The notes beneath the pieces are model-generated. The model made no database searches, was not told the DNA's origin, and was given only the letters and a program-made list of their open reading frames with translations. A DNA stretch of 64,000 nucleotides, from NCBI RefSeq assembly GCF_014831675.1, contig NZ_VJXY01000041.1:1-64000 (forward strand). Reading direction: 5' to 3'. Below, one piece after another: positions 38,668 to 47,360 of this stretch (positions are counted from its first letter, which is position 1; each line of letters starts with the position of its first letter). Source of the stretch: Komarekiella delphini-convector SJRDD-AB1. GTDB lineage: Bacteria > Cyanobacteriota > Cyanobacteriia > Cyanobacteriales > Nostocaceae. The position numbers were made by a program, and so were the translations under genes.

Positions 38668-38955
38668 ATGCCTAACCAGACAAACTACACCGAAGCTTGC
38701 AACAATTTTGACAAAATTTATGAAGAGGCAATTCAAAGCCGTGAACCTGTAGTTATTAATAGTGAAGGTGCTGAAAGTGTAGCCGTAATTCCTACTGCGG
38801 AACTTAACAGCATCATAGAGACAGCGTATTTGTTTCAATCACCTGAAAATGCAGCACGTCTTTTAGCAGCTATAGAACGTGCGAAGGCGCGTACATTTGA
38901 GCCTCGAACAATAAATGATCTGTGTCAGGAGTTTGGTTTTGTTGAAGAAGAGTAA
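38668..38955 (+). CDS. Phd/YefM-type antitoxin
   Basis: A 95-residue antitoxin-like protein. The N-terminal Phd/YefM fold is visible in NNFDKIYEEAIQSREPVVINSEGAESVAVIPTAELNSIIETAYLFQSPENAARLLAAIERA, which would bind the promoter DNA. The C-terminal 25 residues could bind a toxin. No toxin gene of the YoeB or Doc type follows within 90 bases, so it looks orphaned. The toxin could have been lost; alternatively the protein acts only as a regulator. Confidence 0.75.
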   Translation: MPNQTNYTEACNNFDKIYEEAIQSREPVVINSEGAESVAVIPTAELNSIIETAYLFQSPENAARLLAAIERAKARTFEPRTINDLCQEFGFVEEE

Positions 38956-39050
38956 AAAATCCAACTCGGACAATGTAGAAATTCAAGCTAAAACAGGTCT
39001 TTAGTTAATTACAGTAAAGAGCGATCACACTTACAAACTGTCAAACTCTC

Positions 39051-39248
39051 TTATATTTGAGGAATAATAGTAGCTACTGGTGATTCAAAATGCAGTGACA
39101 AAGCTTCCTCAAGATTAGCCAATGCCTCAGTTTCAGTCTCGCCTTGGCTAGCAATATCAATCTCTAAACACTGTGCCACAAACCAATTACCTTCCTGCCA
39201 TACACTCGCACTAAAAGTTCGTTTCATAACTTTTTTAACTTTTGCCAT
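39051..39248 (-). CDS. HicB-like antitoxin
   Basis: A 65-residue HicB-type protein: TFSASVWQEGNWFVAQCLEIDIASQGETETEALANLEEALSLHFE is the partly degraded RNase H-like antitoxin fold. A C-terminal DNA-binding helix, present in longer HicB, is lacking. No HicA toxin (about 60-80 residues) was found on either side, so it too looks orphaned. Its start lies 210 bases from the divergent ygfZ gene. Confidence 0.72.
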   Translation of the reverse strand: MAKVKKVMKRTFSASVWQEGNWFVAQCLEIDIASQGETETEALANLEEALSLHFESPVATIIPQI

Positions 39249-39457
39249 TATCTTCTGATTTTATTACATATATGGAAGTCGAAAATGCGGAAAATCTGGC
39301 GGATGTAAGCAGTATTAAAAAACTCAAAACAGAAAAGATGTTTACAAATACTTTCCGTAATTTCGTCCCTTCCGCCCCTATGCCATTGAAGCCGTAAACT
39401 CTTATTTGCTAAGATTTCCAGTGCGACAACATTGAAACAGGGCAACTTCTCATCACC

Positions 39458-40453
39458 ATGCCAACATCTACAATTGACGGTAAAGACGCAGCAGCTATCG
39501 AAGCCGCAAGAGTTGGGGTTGCTGTATGCGATCGCTCTCACTGGGGACGCATCAAAGTAGCTGGCGATGATCGCCTCAACTTTTTGCACAACCAAAGTAC
39601 TAACAATTTCCAAATACTCAAGCCAGGACAAGGTTGTGATACTGTCTTTGTCACTTCCACAGCTAGGACAATTGATCTAGTAACCGCCTACGTTAGAGAA
39701 GATGCGGTAATCTTGCTAGTTTCACCTAACCGCCGCCAGTTTTTGATGGAATGGCTGGATAAATATATTTTCTTTGCTGATAAAGTGGAATTATCAGATA
39801 TTACACAATACACCAACACTTTTAGCCTCATCGGCCCAGGAAGCGACGCTGTTATGGAAAAGTTGGGTATTAGTGAACTAATTGGGCAACCGTACGCTAG
39901 TCACCAAGTATACACAATTCCTCCTGCCGAGGGTGTGCGAATCGCTGTAGGTAGTGGGTTAGCGGCTCCTGGATACACCTTTACTTTCCCCTATACTGAT
40001 AAAGCCACGGTGTGGAACAAACTGTTAGAGGCGGGGGCGGTAGAGATGAGCGATCGCGCTTGGGATGCATTGCGAATCTTAGAAGGACGCCCATCCCCCG
40101 ATTTGGAATTGACTGATGATTACAACCCTTTGGAAGTTGGTTTATGGCAGACTATTTCTTTTAACAAGGGTTGCTATATCGGACAAGAAACTATTGCTAG
40201 GTTAAACACATACAAAGGTGTAAAACAACACCTTTGGGGTATCCGTCTTAGTGCCCCTGCTGAAATTGGAAGTGCGATCGCAGTTGGAGATGAAAAAGTT
40301 GGCAAACTTACCAGTTACACAGAAACTCCTGATGGTCACTTTGGACTGGGTTACATCCGCACCAAAGCCGGTGGTGTTGGTTTAAAAGTTCAAGTAGGAG
40401 AAACTGAGGGAGAAATAGTAACAATCCCCTTTGTTTCTCACGAGTACCCATAA
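39458..40453 (+). CDS. ygfZ: YgfZ/GcvT-family folate-binding protein
   Basis: This tetrahydrofolate-binding paralogue of the glycine cleavage T-protein helps keep iron-sulfur enzymes working. The 331 residues show LNFLHNQSTNNF (about 46-57), RILEGRPSPDLELTDDYNPLEVGLWQTISFNKGCYIGQETIARL with the diagnostic K-G-C-Y-x-G-Q-E (about 235-242), and a C-terminal beta-barrel ending VGLGYIRTK-like. The conserved Cys in KGCYIGQE separates it from true GcvT. It is monocistronic. Confidence 0.88.
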   Translation: MPTSTIDGKDAAAIEAARVGVAVCDRSHWGRIKVAGDDRLNFLHNQSTNNFQILKPGQGCDTVFVTSTARTIDLVTAYVREDAVILLVSPNRRQFLMEWLDKYIFFADKVELSDITQYTNTFSLIGPGSDAVMEKLGISELIGQPYASHQVYTIPPAEGVRIAVGSGLAAPGYTFTFPYTDKATVWNKLLEAGAVEMSDRAWDALRILEGRPSPDLELTDDYNPLEVGLWQTISFNKGCYIGQETIARLNTYKGVKQHLWGIRLSAPAEIGSAIAVGDEKVGKLTSYTETPDGHFGLGYIRTKAGGVGLKVQVGETEGEIVTIPFVSHEYP

Positions 40454-40813
40454 TTTGTATCGTTGCAGTAAACAGTGAACAGTAAACAGTAAAAAGTAAA
40501 CAGTTGGGGGATTTAAACCCGCCAGATAGCGCCTTTTACTAATCGGCTTTGGGTTATTAGTTTTCAGTTGCAAATGAGCGCCGATATAGTAGTTATCCTT
40601 AAACCCAATACGGTTCAGTTAAGGCTAAAACTCTTTGTCAAATTCAATTTTTTAACGTAGACGCGGAGCGGCTTCCCGCAGGGTAACGCGTTCGCGTAGC
40701 GGACGCAAAGAGGAGGAAGAAATTCTTAACTGAACTGCATTGCCCTTAAACCCAATTATCTTGATTGATAGCTGTTTACCGTTTACTGTTAACAGTTTAC
40801 TGAAACTATTGAC
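40454..40813. repeat. Spacer with inverted AGTAAACAGT tandem repeats
   Basis: Near 40466-40503 there are tandem copies of CAGTAAA/CAGTGAA, and near 40771-40803 inverted counterparts (TTTACCG, TTTACTG, TTAACAG). Between them is a palindrome-rich patch (AGGGTAACGCGTTCGCGTAGCGG, 40680-40702). The inverted arrangement could fold over 300 bases. No gene is supported. Confidence 0.55.
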
Positions 40814-41707
40814 TCAATCCCTTCCAGTGCCTTGACAAAATTCATCTACCCAGGAAGCTAAACTATGGGCATTAGTGTTGAGTGATAAATTGAGTTTTTT
40901 CTTAACGTCTTGTAGTTGTATATTCACATGTTTGCCATTGGTATTTGGCAGTGATACTACTGAAGGGAGCCGCTCAATGGGTCGCATACCATTACTAGAA
41001 ACCTCAGTAGTCAATGCTAAAGAGGGCATGGTTTTGACCTTGCTGGGAACCTCAGTGGTAATTGTTAGCGATGTGGCTGAAGGGAGTCGCTCAAGCTGCG
41101 ATGTCTGACGACAAGCTGCAAAGCTACGCGCTTGTTTTTCACGTAGTAAAGCGGCTGGTGACTTGGTAGGAGGCTCAGGTGCAATTTTAGTAGCAGTTGC
41201 GAGCGATGGCACAGGTTTGTGTGTGCGAGCCACTTCCGTAGTAACTGTAAACAATGGTATTAACTTGTGTGTACGTAGCATATCTGAGGCCAGCTTTTGG
41301 GAGTCTAATGTCTTGGCAATAGGCTGGGGAGCTACCTTAGTAGCAGTTGTCATAGGCATGGCTTTACTCTCCTCTAAACCCATCTCCTCTGAAAATGCGT
41401 GCTCAACAAGATTTGCAGCCACAGGATGCTCTAATTTGATTAAACTTAACTCTTCATCGGGATTGAAGTTGAGGCCTAAAGCTGCAACTATTTTATCAGG
41501 ATTATTACTTAGCTCAGCGATAAAAGTAAGTATTTCATCAAACTGTGGTTCCAAAACAGACAGCGTTGCCAAAATAAAACCAGATAAAGGACGCCGCACA
41601 CCATCGTAAGTGCCCCAAATTCGCATTTTGACAAGCCAGGGACAATTTTGCTCGTAGTAAGTTAGCCACTTCTGTTTCAAGGATTGACGCAGCAGCTGGA
41701 TGTTCAT
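40814..41707 (-). CDS. DUF5331-like hypothetical protein
   Basis: From the ATG at 41707 the protein has 297 residues. Its N-terminal 95 residues (MNIQLLRQSLKQKWLTYYEQNCPWLVKMRIWGTYDGVRRPLSGFILATLSVLEP) look like the cyanobacterial DUF5331 domain. The middle is low-complexity with repeats of TTEVARTHKPVPSLATATK- and TTEVSSN-like units and no predicted fold. The C-terminus regains order (NIQLQDVKKKLNLSLNTNAHSLASWVDEFCQGTG). The function is unknown. The internal repeats suggest slippage expansion of a linker. Confidence 0.6.
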   Translation of the reverse strand: MNIQLLRQSLKQKWLTYYEQNCPWLVKMRIWGTYDGVRRPLSGFILATLSVLEPQFDEILTFIAELSNNPDKIVAALGLNFNPDEELSLIKLEHPVAANLVEHAFSEEMGLEESKAMPMTTATKVAPQPIAKTLDSQKLASDMLRTHKLIPLFTVTTEVARTHKPVPSLATATKIAPEPPTKSPAALLREKQARSFAACRQTSQLERLPSATSLTITTEVPSKVKTMPSLALTTEVSSNGMRPIERLPSVVSLPNTNGKHVNIQLQDVKKKLNLSLNTNAHSLASWVDEFCQGTGRD

Positions 41708-41761
41708 TGGATGCCTCGCTTCAGTCAACAAGAGTGCAGACCTGTATGATTTTAATTAGGT

Positions 41762-42094
41762 TTATCCTTGTGGATGAAATCGATAATAAAGCATCTGTTT
41801 GACTCTTTTACCACTTCGTAAATGTTGTTCTACCAATAAAGGTACTTCATTAGGTTGAACGCCGCTATACCAAACCATATCGGGTAATGTCAGTACCATC
41901 GGGCCGTTACCGCATTGTCCCAAACAACTGCTAGCAGTTACCATCACTTCCGGGACTGGTAAAGCCGCAAAAGCTTCTAATACCTTGGCTGCGCCTTGCT
42001 TTTTACAAGTGCGATTTTGACACACCCGCACGCATTTAGGAGAAGAGGGTTGGTCTGTTGTGGGGAAGTTTGATGGTTGAGTTATGTTTGTCAT
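41762..42094 (-). CDS. Thioredoxin-like [2Fe-2S] ferredoxin
   Basis: A 110-residue protein of the (2Fe-2S) thioredoxin-like ferredoxin family. Four candidate cluster ligands are visible: VRVCQNRTCKKQGA (two Cys) and SSCLGQCGNGPM (two Cys). A Ser/Pro-rich N-terminal lead of about 20 residues precedes the fold. It could transfer electrons or sense redox state; a partner is not evident. The gene before it on the same strand, cysK, is about 100 bases upstream and may be cotranscribed. Confidence 0.8.
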   Translation of the reverse strand: MTNITQPSNFPTTDQPSSPKCVRVCQNRTCKKQGAAKVLEAFAALPVPEVMVTASSCLGQCGNGPMVLTLPDMVWYSGVQPNEVPLLVEQHLRSGKRVKQMLYYRFHPQG

Positions 42095-42194
42095 TTGTCA
42101 CTTGTACTGAGCAGCTTGCCTTGAGCGGAGCCGAAAGGAGCCGAAGTATTTGTCATTTGTCAAAAGTCCGAGAGTAAGGACTAATAACTAGTAA

Positions 42195-43169
42195 CTAATC
42201 TACTGACAGTCCTTTTGAGGTAAGCCATTCGCGGTTAAATATCCGTGACTGATACCGGGAACCACTATCACATAAGATGGTGACTATGGTATGTCCTGGG
42301 CCCAATTGCTTAGCTAGGGCAACAGCTGCACCGACATTAATACCCGTGGAACCACCCATTAACAGCCCATCTTTTCGTAGTAGCTGGTACACTACCCGCA
42401 ATGCTTCTGTGTCATCTATCTGGATAGCATCATCAGCAGGTGCGCCTTCCATATTGGCTGTAACACGACTATTACCAATGCCTTCGGTAATGGAACTTCC
42501 TTCGATCTTGATTTCACCGATTTTGATATAGCTATAAAGTCCGCTACCCAGCGGATCGGCAACAATGCATTTAATCGCCGGATTTTGTTCTTTCAAATAC
42601 AACGCTACACCAGCAAAAGTACCACCAGTACCAGTTGCAGCTACCCACCCATCAATTTTACCATCTGTCTGTGCCCAAATTTCCGTCCCTGTGGTTTCGT
42701 AGTGGGCGCGGCGGTTGGCTAAATTATCAAACTGATTTGCCCAAATGGCATTTTCCAACTCAGCAGCTATTCTGCCAGATAGTCTGACGTAGTTGTTGGG
42801 GTCTTTATAAGGTACAGCAGGAACGGGACGAACTTCTGCCCCTAATGCTGTCAGTGCATCTATTTTTTCTTGTGATTGGGTATCAGGAATAATAATTAAG
42901 CATTTGTAGCCTTTGGCGTTGCAAATATGTGCTAGTCCAATGCCAGTATTACCAGCAGTTCCTTCTACGACAGTGCCACCAGGTTTGAGTAGACCTTTCT
43001 CTTCTGCGTCTTTGATAATGTAAAGTGCGGCTCGGTCTTTGACGGAACCACCAGGATTCAGAAATTCTGCTTTACCAAGGATTTCGCAACCTGTTTCTTC
43101 ACTGAAGCTGTTTAAGCGAATCAGGGGCGTGTTGCCAATAGTGCCTACAAAGCCATTTTTGATATCCAT
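42195..43169 (-). CDS. cysK: Cysteine synthase A
   Basis: A PLP enzyme forming L-cysteine from O-acetylserine and sulfide. The 324 residues show the PLP lysine in NPGGSVKDRAAL (about 43), the substrate loop EGTAGNTGIGLAH (about 69-81), GTGGTFAGV phosphate-binding loop and the C-terminal GGSTGINVGAAVALA. The substrate loop reads TAGNTG rather than the usual TSGNTG, so a related O-acetylserine or homologous beta-replacement specificity should be kept in mind. The gene downstream encodes an iron-sulfur protein. Confidence 0.88.
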   Translation of the reverse strand: MDIKNGFVGTIGNTPLIRLNSFSEETGCEILGKAEFLNPGGSVKDRAALYIIKDAEEKGLLKPGGTVVEGTAGNTGIGLAHICNAKGYKCLIIIPDTQSQEKIDALTALGAEVRPVPAVPYKDPNNYVRLSGRIAAELENAIWANQFDNLANRRAHYETTGTEIWAQTDGKIDGWVAATGTGGTFAGVALYLKEQNPAIKCIVADPLGSGLYSYIKIGEIKIEGSSITEGIGNSRVTANMEGAPADDAIQIDDTEALRVVYQLLRKDGLLMGGSTGINVGAAVALAKQLGPGHTIVTILCDSGSRYQSRIFNREWLTSKGLSVD

Positions 43170-43570
43170 TTTGACTTAACCTTACGTGAGTATCTATAAA
43201 AATTTTGGCTTATAGTGGTGGCAAGATAACGATCGCCTATTTCCATTCTCTAGGCAAGTGCGATCGCTACCATACCTTACTCAAATTTAGAATAAACCCT
43301 AGTAACACGCGATCGCCCCTGGCGTTAGCAAGATTTGCTGGATTATTTCTCTAACACATCAGGTTGATTTTTTAGCTTTGTCAGCAATCCAATACCGCTT
43401 ATAAAAAGGCGTCGGGAAAACCCATGCCTTCTAAGGATGGGGTGAAAGACGCCCTGACGCCTTTAACAGTCAACAGTCAACAGTCAACGTAAAAATGAGA
43501 AATCGCTCACTACGAACAAAAGTTTTATCTTGGATTTAATTACGTTTACCTACTTATTACCTATCACTTG
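43170..43570. repeat. Spacer with HIP1 sites, hairpin and CAGTCAA repeats
   Basis: It holds HIP1-like GCGATCGC sites (near 43259 and 43310), an extended hairpin (GGCGTC...GACGCC with inner CCCATGCC/GGATGGGG, 43406-43452) and tandem CAGTCAA copies (43465-43488). The hairpin resembles one at 2991-3016. The right end probably terminates the DUF3370 gene; promoter elements for cysK should lie on the left. No gene is visible. Confidence 0.5.
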
Positions 43571-44938
43571 TTACCGTTTTTCAGCCTGGGTTGACACCGT
43601 TAATACTTGCGGTGGTGTAGCATCGGGCGGATAGAGAAAGTCTACTTCTACTAAAGAGCGATCGCCTGGTTTCATATTTAATAAAACTAACGGTTCTCCT
43701 GGTTGACCTCTCTTTTGCACTAGATGTACAAACTTGGTTTGTGACTGACCTTGGTCATTCTTGTAACGTACCCGCACTGTTCCCCGGAAGAAGACTTGAC
43801 GGGCTGGTGTACTAAAAAAGCGTAAACCTGGTTTTACCAACTGATCCTCTTTTAGCGGCGTTTGCATGGATACACTCACAGTTTGAGGACTTTGATTATT
43901 GTTATATAGCGGCAACTTGAGACTATATTGAATTCCATAGTTGCCGTGAGCGCGATATGCGGTGTCAGGATAGCGTACCAGCATGGTTGCACTCTGAATT
44001 TGACCAGTTCCCAGAGTACCGCCATGCAGAGTACTTAGAGCGTAAGAAAACACTTGGCCAGGCTGCGGAATAGTTAGATACCTAGCTTTAGGACTATCCA
44101 CTAAAAAGGTTCTCCATTGGGAGCCCCCAGCTACTCCAGCAACACGTCCATAAATTCTAGGCTTGCCAGTATCTTCCAGAGGTGTAGGGGTTTTATCACG
44201 TGGGCCAGCTAAGTCGCTATTGTCTAGTAAATTTTGCCACTCTGCTAAAGTAGGCGATCGCTCACTACCATCAGGATTCGTACGTGCAAACATAGCTAGG
44301 CTAGCTGCATAGACAGTACTATTACTCCACAGTCGCATTAACGTAGACCGACCATTTAAAGGCGGTGTCAATCCTTGCACAGGAATTGGCAGATTTAATA
44401 ACATCTGACTTTGCCCTGCTGGAATCTCAATTTGAGCAGGGAAGATTTCTTGTCGCCTTCCTCTTAACACATCAGACATGACGCGATCGCCCGGCCCTGC
44501 AAAAACTGTACCCAAAAGATTTTGACTCAAAGATGGTAACTGAATAAATGGCGCATCGGGTTGACTCAAATAACTCGCAGCTTGCCAAATATTTACTTTT
44601 GCTGGTTGTGAACCAGGATTGTGCAAAATTATCCCCAGATATAGCGATTGCAAATTCTCTGGTGGATCAGCCTTAGCAACGTGGTGGGCAAAAATATCAA
44701 ATCGCCCCCGAAAGGGAAAATTCAGATGTGCCGTTGGCACTTTTTTACCATCTGGTGGAAAGGTAGAGAGTAAAATCCCTTCTTTCAAAACTAATTCGGG
44801 ACTATTGCTGTTAAACGTTGGTACTGTATCTAGCTTGCCTGGTAAAGGACGCACTTCTTGCGGTTGTACCACTTCTTCAGGCGGTGGCGTAGGAGGAGTT
44901 AATTGGGCGATCGGAAAAAATAGTAACAATGACCACAT
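43571..44938 (-). CDS. DUF3370 family exported protein
   Basis: A 455-residue protein conserved in cyanobacteria as DUF3370. With the ATG at 44938 it begins MWSLLLFFPIAQLTPPTPPPEEV, a short hydrophobic export-type start followed by a Pro-rich linker; an upstream ATG would add 16 unlikely residues. The rest is beta-rich, with ALSTLHGGTLGTGQIQSATMLVRYPDTAYRAHGNYGIQYSLKLPL and a WRTFLVDSPKARYL block. It probably works in the periplasm or at the surface. Function is unknown. Confidence 0.75.
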   Translation of the reverse strand: MWSLLLFFPIAQLTPPTPPPEEVVQPQEVRPLPGKLDTVPTFNSNSPELVLKEGILLSTFPPDGKKVPTAHLNFPFRGRFDIFAHHVAKADPPENLQSLYLGIILHNPGSQPAKVNIWQAASYLSQPDAPFIQLPSLSQNLLGTVFAGPGDRVMSDVLRGRRQEIFPAQIEIPAGQSQMLLNLPIPVQGLTPPLNGRSTLMRLWSNSTVYAASLAMFARTNPDGSERSPTLAEWQNLLDNSDLAGPRDKTPTPLEDTGKPRIYGRVAGVAGGSQWRTFLVDSPKARYLTIPQPGQVFSYALSTLHGGTLGTGQIQSATMLVRYPDTAYRAHGNYGIQYSLKLPLYNNNQSPQTVSVSMQTPLKEDQLVKPGLRFFSTPARQVFFRGTVRVRYKNDQGQSQTKFVHLVQKRGQPGEPLVLLNMKPGDRSLVEVDFLYPPDATPPQVLTVSTQAEKR

Positions 44939-44978
44939 ATCTTTAGATGTTTTGTCCTCCAAAAAGACGCTGACAACT

Positions 44979-45491
44979 TTATACAAGTGCCAGATTGTTA
45001 ATAATTAATACGAAATTTCCCAGAATACCGAGCAAATTTTCTTGATTTATAACCTGAACGTGGACAAAAATACAACACGTTGTGAGTTGATTTTGACACA
45101 GGTAGTTCAGAACTAAATAATCAAGGCTATTACAAACAAATTTCCCGCAGTCTTGGCTAATCTCAATTGCCGCTGCTCCCACCACTAATTTTTATAAATC
45201 AACTCCTGTATTTAAAATGCGTTCTCCACAGCTAGCACCGACTTCCACACTTAATTGTCTACGGCTTACGACCATGCCACAACAGATGATGCAATCAAGT
45301 TGCATTTCATTGATTTTTTCAATTACCTGAGAACTGGCAAGCTGAACATCTACGGATAACTGGCGCAGAAAAGTTAAATCATGGGGGAGCAAGTCAACTT
45401 TGGTAACTTCTAGTAATAAATCATCAGCAGAATTTGACTGTTGATCCCTTAGCCAAGTGGCAAAAGAAATTAATAGTATTCTTTTCTTCAT
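44979..45491 (-). pseudogene. Peptidase C15 (pyroglutamyl-peptidase-like), in-frame stop
   Basis: Two consecutive minus-strand frames form one protein. The first 99 codons (from MKKRILLISFATWLRDQQSNSADDLL) include VEVGASCGERILNTGVDL, and end at a TAA (45192-45194). In the same frame reading resumes KLVVGAAAIEISQDCGKFVCNSLDYLVLNYL, with the nucleophile-type Cys in FVCN and a His in IFVHV, to a stop at 44979. Together they make about 170 residues, the expected length of small C15 peptidases. One TAA in place of a sense codon is the only visible lesion, so this looks like a recent pseudogene, or a sequencing error. Confidence 0.7.
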
Positions 45492-45549
45492 AACAAATAT
45501 TATTTAGAATAGAAAAACCCTCCATAATAAATTTACAAGGAGCAGGTAA

Positions 45550-46185
45550 ATGCCAGTAATTGCGGTCGTAGATTATGAGATGGGAAATTTGCACTCAGTC
45601 TGCAAAGGGTTGGAAAAAGCTGGGGCAACTCCTAATATTACTTATTCTCCTAAGGAATTAGAACAGGCAGATGCAGTTATTTTGCCCGGAGTAGGTTCAT
45701 TTGATCCCGCAGTGCAACACTTACGGGCCCGGGGTTTGGAACAACCCATTAAAGATGCGATCGCATCCGGCAAACCTTTTTTAGGAATTTGTCTGGGACT
45801 GCAAATTCTCTTTGAATCAAGTTCAGAAGGTACTCAACCAGGACTGGGAATTGTTCAGGGAAAAGTGCGACGGTTTCTTCCCGAACCTGACATTGCCATA
45901 CCTCACATGGGCTGGAATCAGCTGCAAGTGACTCAGCCAAAAAGTATTTTGTGGGAGCATTTGCCATCAGATCCTTGGGTATATTTTGTCCATTCCTATT
46001 ATGTTGACCCAATTGACCCGCAAATCCGTGCAGCAACCGTTACCCACGGTACTCAAACTGTAACAGCTGCGATCGCCCGCGAAAACCTCATGGCAGTTCA
46101 ATTTCACCCAGAAAAATCCTCTAATATTGGATTGCAAATCTTGTCTAATTTTGTTGCTCAAGTCCGCGAAAAAATTGCTGCATAA
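45550..46185 (+). CDS. hisH: Imidazole glycerol phosphate synthase, glutaminase subunit HisH
   Basis: HisH hydrolyses glutamine and passes ammonia to HisF in histidine synthesis. The 211 residues are a class I glutamine amidotransferase domain: VVDYEMGNLHSVCKGLEKAG at the start, the nucleophile Cys in GICLGLQILFE (about 78-88), MGWNQL, and the His/Glu pair in VQFHPEKSS (about 182-190). hisF is not adjacent. It is followed by a tandem-repeat spacer and rsmD. Confidence 0.95.
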   Translation: MPVIAVVDYEMGNLHSVCKGLEKAGATPNITYSPKELEQADAVILPGVGSFDPAVQHLRARGLEQPIKDAIASGKPFLGICLGLQILFESSSEGTQPGLGIVQGKVRRFLPEPDIAIPHMGWNQLQVTQPKSILWEHLPSDPWVYFVHSYYVDPIDPQIRAATVTHGTQTVTAAIARENLMAVQFHPEKSSNIGLQILSNFVAQVREKIAA

Positions 46186-46213
46186 TCCCATTTTTAATTT
46201 TGTTTTTTGTTTT

Positions 46214-46262
46214 CTCTTACAAAGTTATGCTTGCCGGAAGCAAGCTACAGAGTTTGTGCTTT
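46214..46262. repeat. Palindromic repeat related to TCTCTTACAAAGTT family
   Basis: TCTCTTACAAAGTT on the left, a GCTTGCCGGAAGCAAGC hairpin in the centre, and a GTTTGTGC end. Followed by heptamer repeats (ATGACCA/ATGACTA, 46295-46332). The related copies are at 11806-11936 and 49893-49943. Confidence 0.5.
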
Positions 46263-46335
46263 GTCATTTGTCTTTTGTCCTTTGTTAATATCCAATGACT
46301 AATGACCAATGACCAATGACTAATGACTAATAATC

Positions 46336-46908
46336 ATGAGCCTGAGAATTTACGGCAATCGTCAGCTAAAAACTTTACCGGGGAAAGAAACTAGACCCAC
46401 CAGTGGGCGGGTAAGGGAGGCAGTGTTTAATATTTGGCAGGGAGGAATCGCAGGTTGTCGCTGGCTGGATGTATGCGCTGGTACTGGTTCAATGGGCGCA
46501 GAGGCTTTGTGTAGAGGAGCCAGCTTAGTAGTGGGAATTGAACAATCGAGCCGAGCCTGTGTAATTATTCAAGAAAACTGGCAGGCAGTGGCTAATGGTG
46601 AACAAAAATGGAAGGTATTGCGGGGAAATGCAATCCAACAGTTAAAGACCTTATCAGGAAAGCAGTTTGACAGAATCTACTTTGATCCGCCTTATGCTAG
46701 TGGTTTGTACCAGCCAGTCATAGAAGCGATCGCTCACTATCAACTTTTAGATCCTAGCGGCGAAATTGCAGTTGAACATAACCCCCAAGGTTGGACACCG
46801 CCACTGATTCCTACTTGGGAAATTTGCCGCGAGAAAGTTTATGGCAACACAGCTCTTACTTTCTACAAAATTGTCAAATCAGGGGAATCTGACGATGAGG
46901 GAGATTAG
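46336..46908 (+). CDS. rsmD: 16S rRNA guanine-966 N2-methyltransferase
   Basis: It methylates G966 of 16S rRNA with S-adenosylmethionine. The 190 residues match RsmD: RIYGNRQLKTLPGKETRPTSGRVREAVFNIW at the start, the SAM motif LDVCAGTGSMGAEALCRGA (about 44-62), and the N6/N2-methyltransferase catalytic FDPPYASG (about 114-121). The start ATG follows a heptamer repeat run, so no clear ribosome binding site is seen. It converges on petG across a (GTCTCCT)n region. Confidence 0.92.
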   Translation: MSLRIYGNRQLKTLPGKETRPTSGRVREAVFNIWQGGIAGCRWLDVCAGTGSMGAEALCRGASLVVGIEQSSRACVIIQENWQAVANGEQKWKVLRGNAIQQLKTLSGKQFDRIYFDPPYASGLYQPVIEAIAHYQLLDPSGEIAVEHNPQGWTPPLIPTWEICREKVYGNTALTFYKIVKSGESDDEGD

Positions 46909-47020
<112 letters not shown>

Positions 47021-47034
47021 ACTTCAAAACTCAT

Positions 47035-47151
47035 TCACCCCCCTCCCAACTGGTTATCGCGCTTATATTGCTTATAAGCAGCGTAAAACAGTCCAGCGAG
47101 TGTGACGACAATTAAACCAAGGACAATTCCTGAGAGCAGGGGTTCAACCAC
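47035..47151 (-). CDS. petG: Cytochrome b6-f complex subunit PetG
   Basis: A 38-residue single-span subunit at the rim of the cytochrome b6-f complex, needed for its stability. The sequence is [16 protein letters not shown] then [22 protein letters not shown], matching the family length of 37-38 residues. The start is a GTG codon at 47151, with an AGAGGAG ribosome binding site just upstream. The longer open frame to 47217 would add 22 polar residues and is rejected. It converges on rsmD and is divergent from the cytochrome c gene. Confidence 0.92.
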   Translation of the reverse strand: MVEPLLSGIVLGLIVVTLAGLFYAAYKQYKRDNQLGGG

Positions 47152-47360
47152 TGTAAATCTCCTCTTTGCAATTATTAAATATTCGTTTCCTGTTTTTGAT
47201 TTTACCAAATCCGGCACAAATCCGCGCCCTACAGCGTTTTTAGACCCTGACTACTGACCACAAAATCATATTTTGTGCTTGCAGACACAATCAAGAACTT
47301 TTAAGCTATGTGTAGGAAATGATAACTTTTTAGTACACCTAGACTTTCACAGCAAACCTT

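Noticed and set aside
39248-39631. 127-codon minus-strand frame next to the HicB-like gene, considered as HicA
   Set aside because: Most of it is antisense to ygfZ and it lacks the HicA dsRBD-like pattern with its catalytic His.
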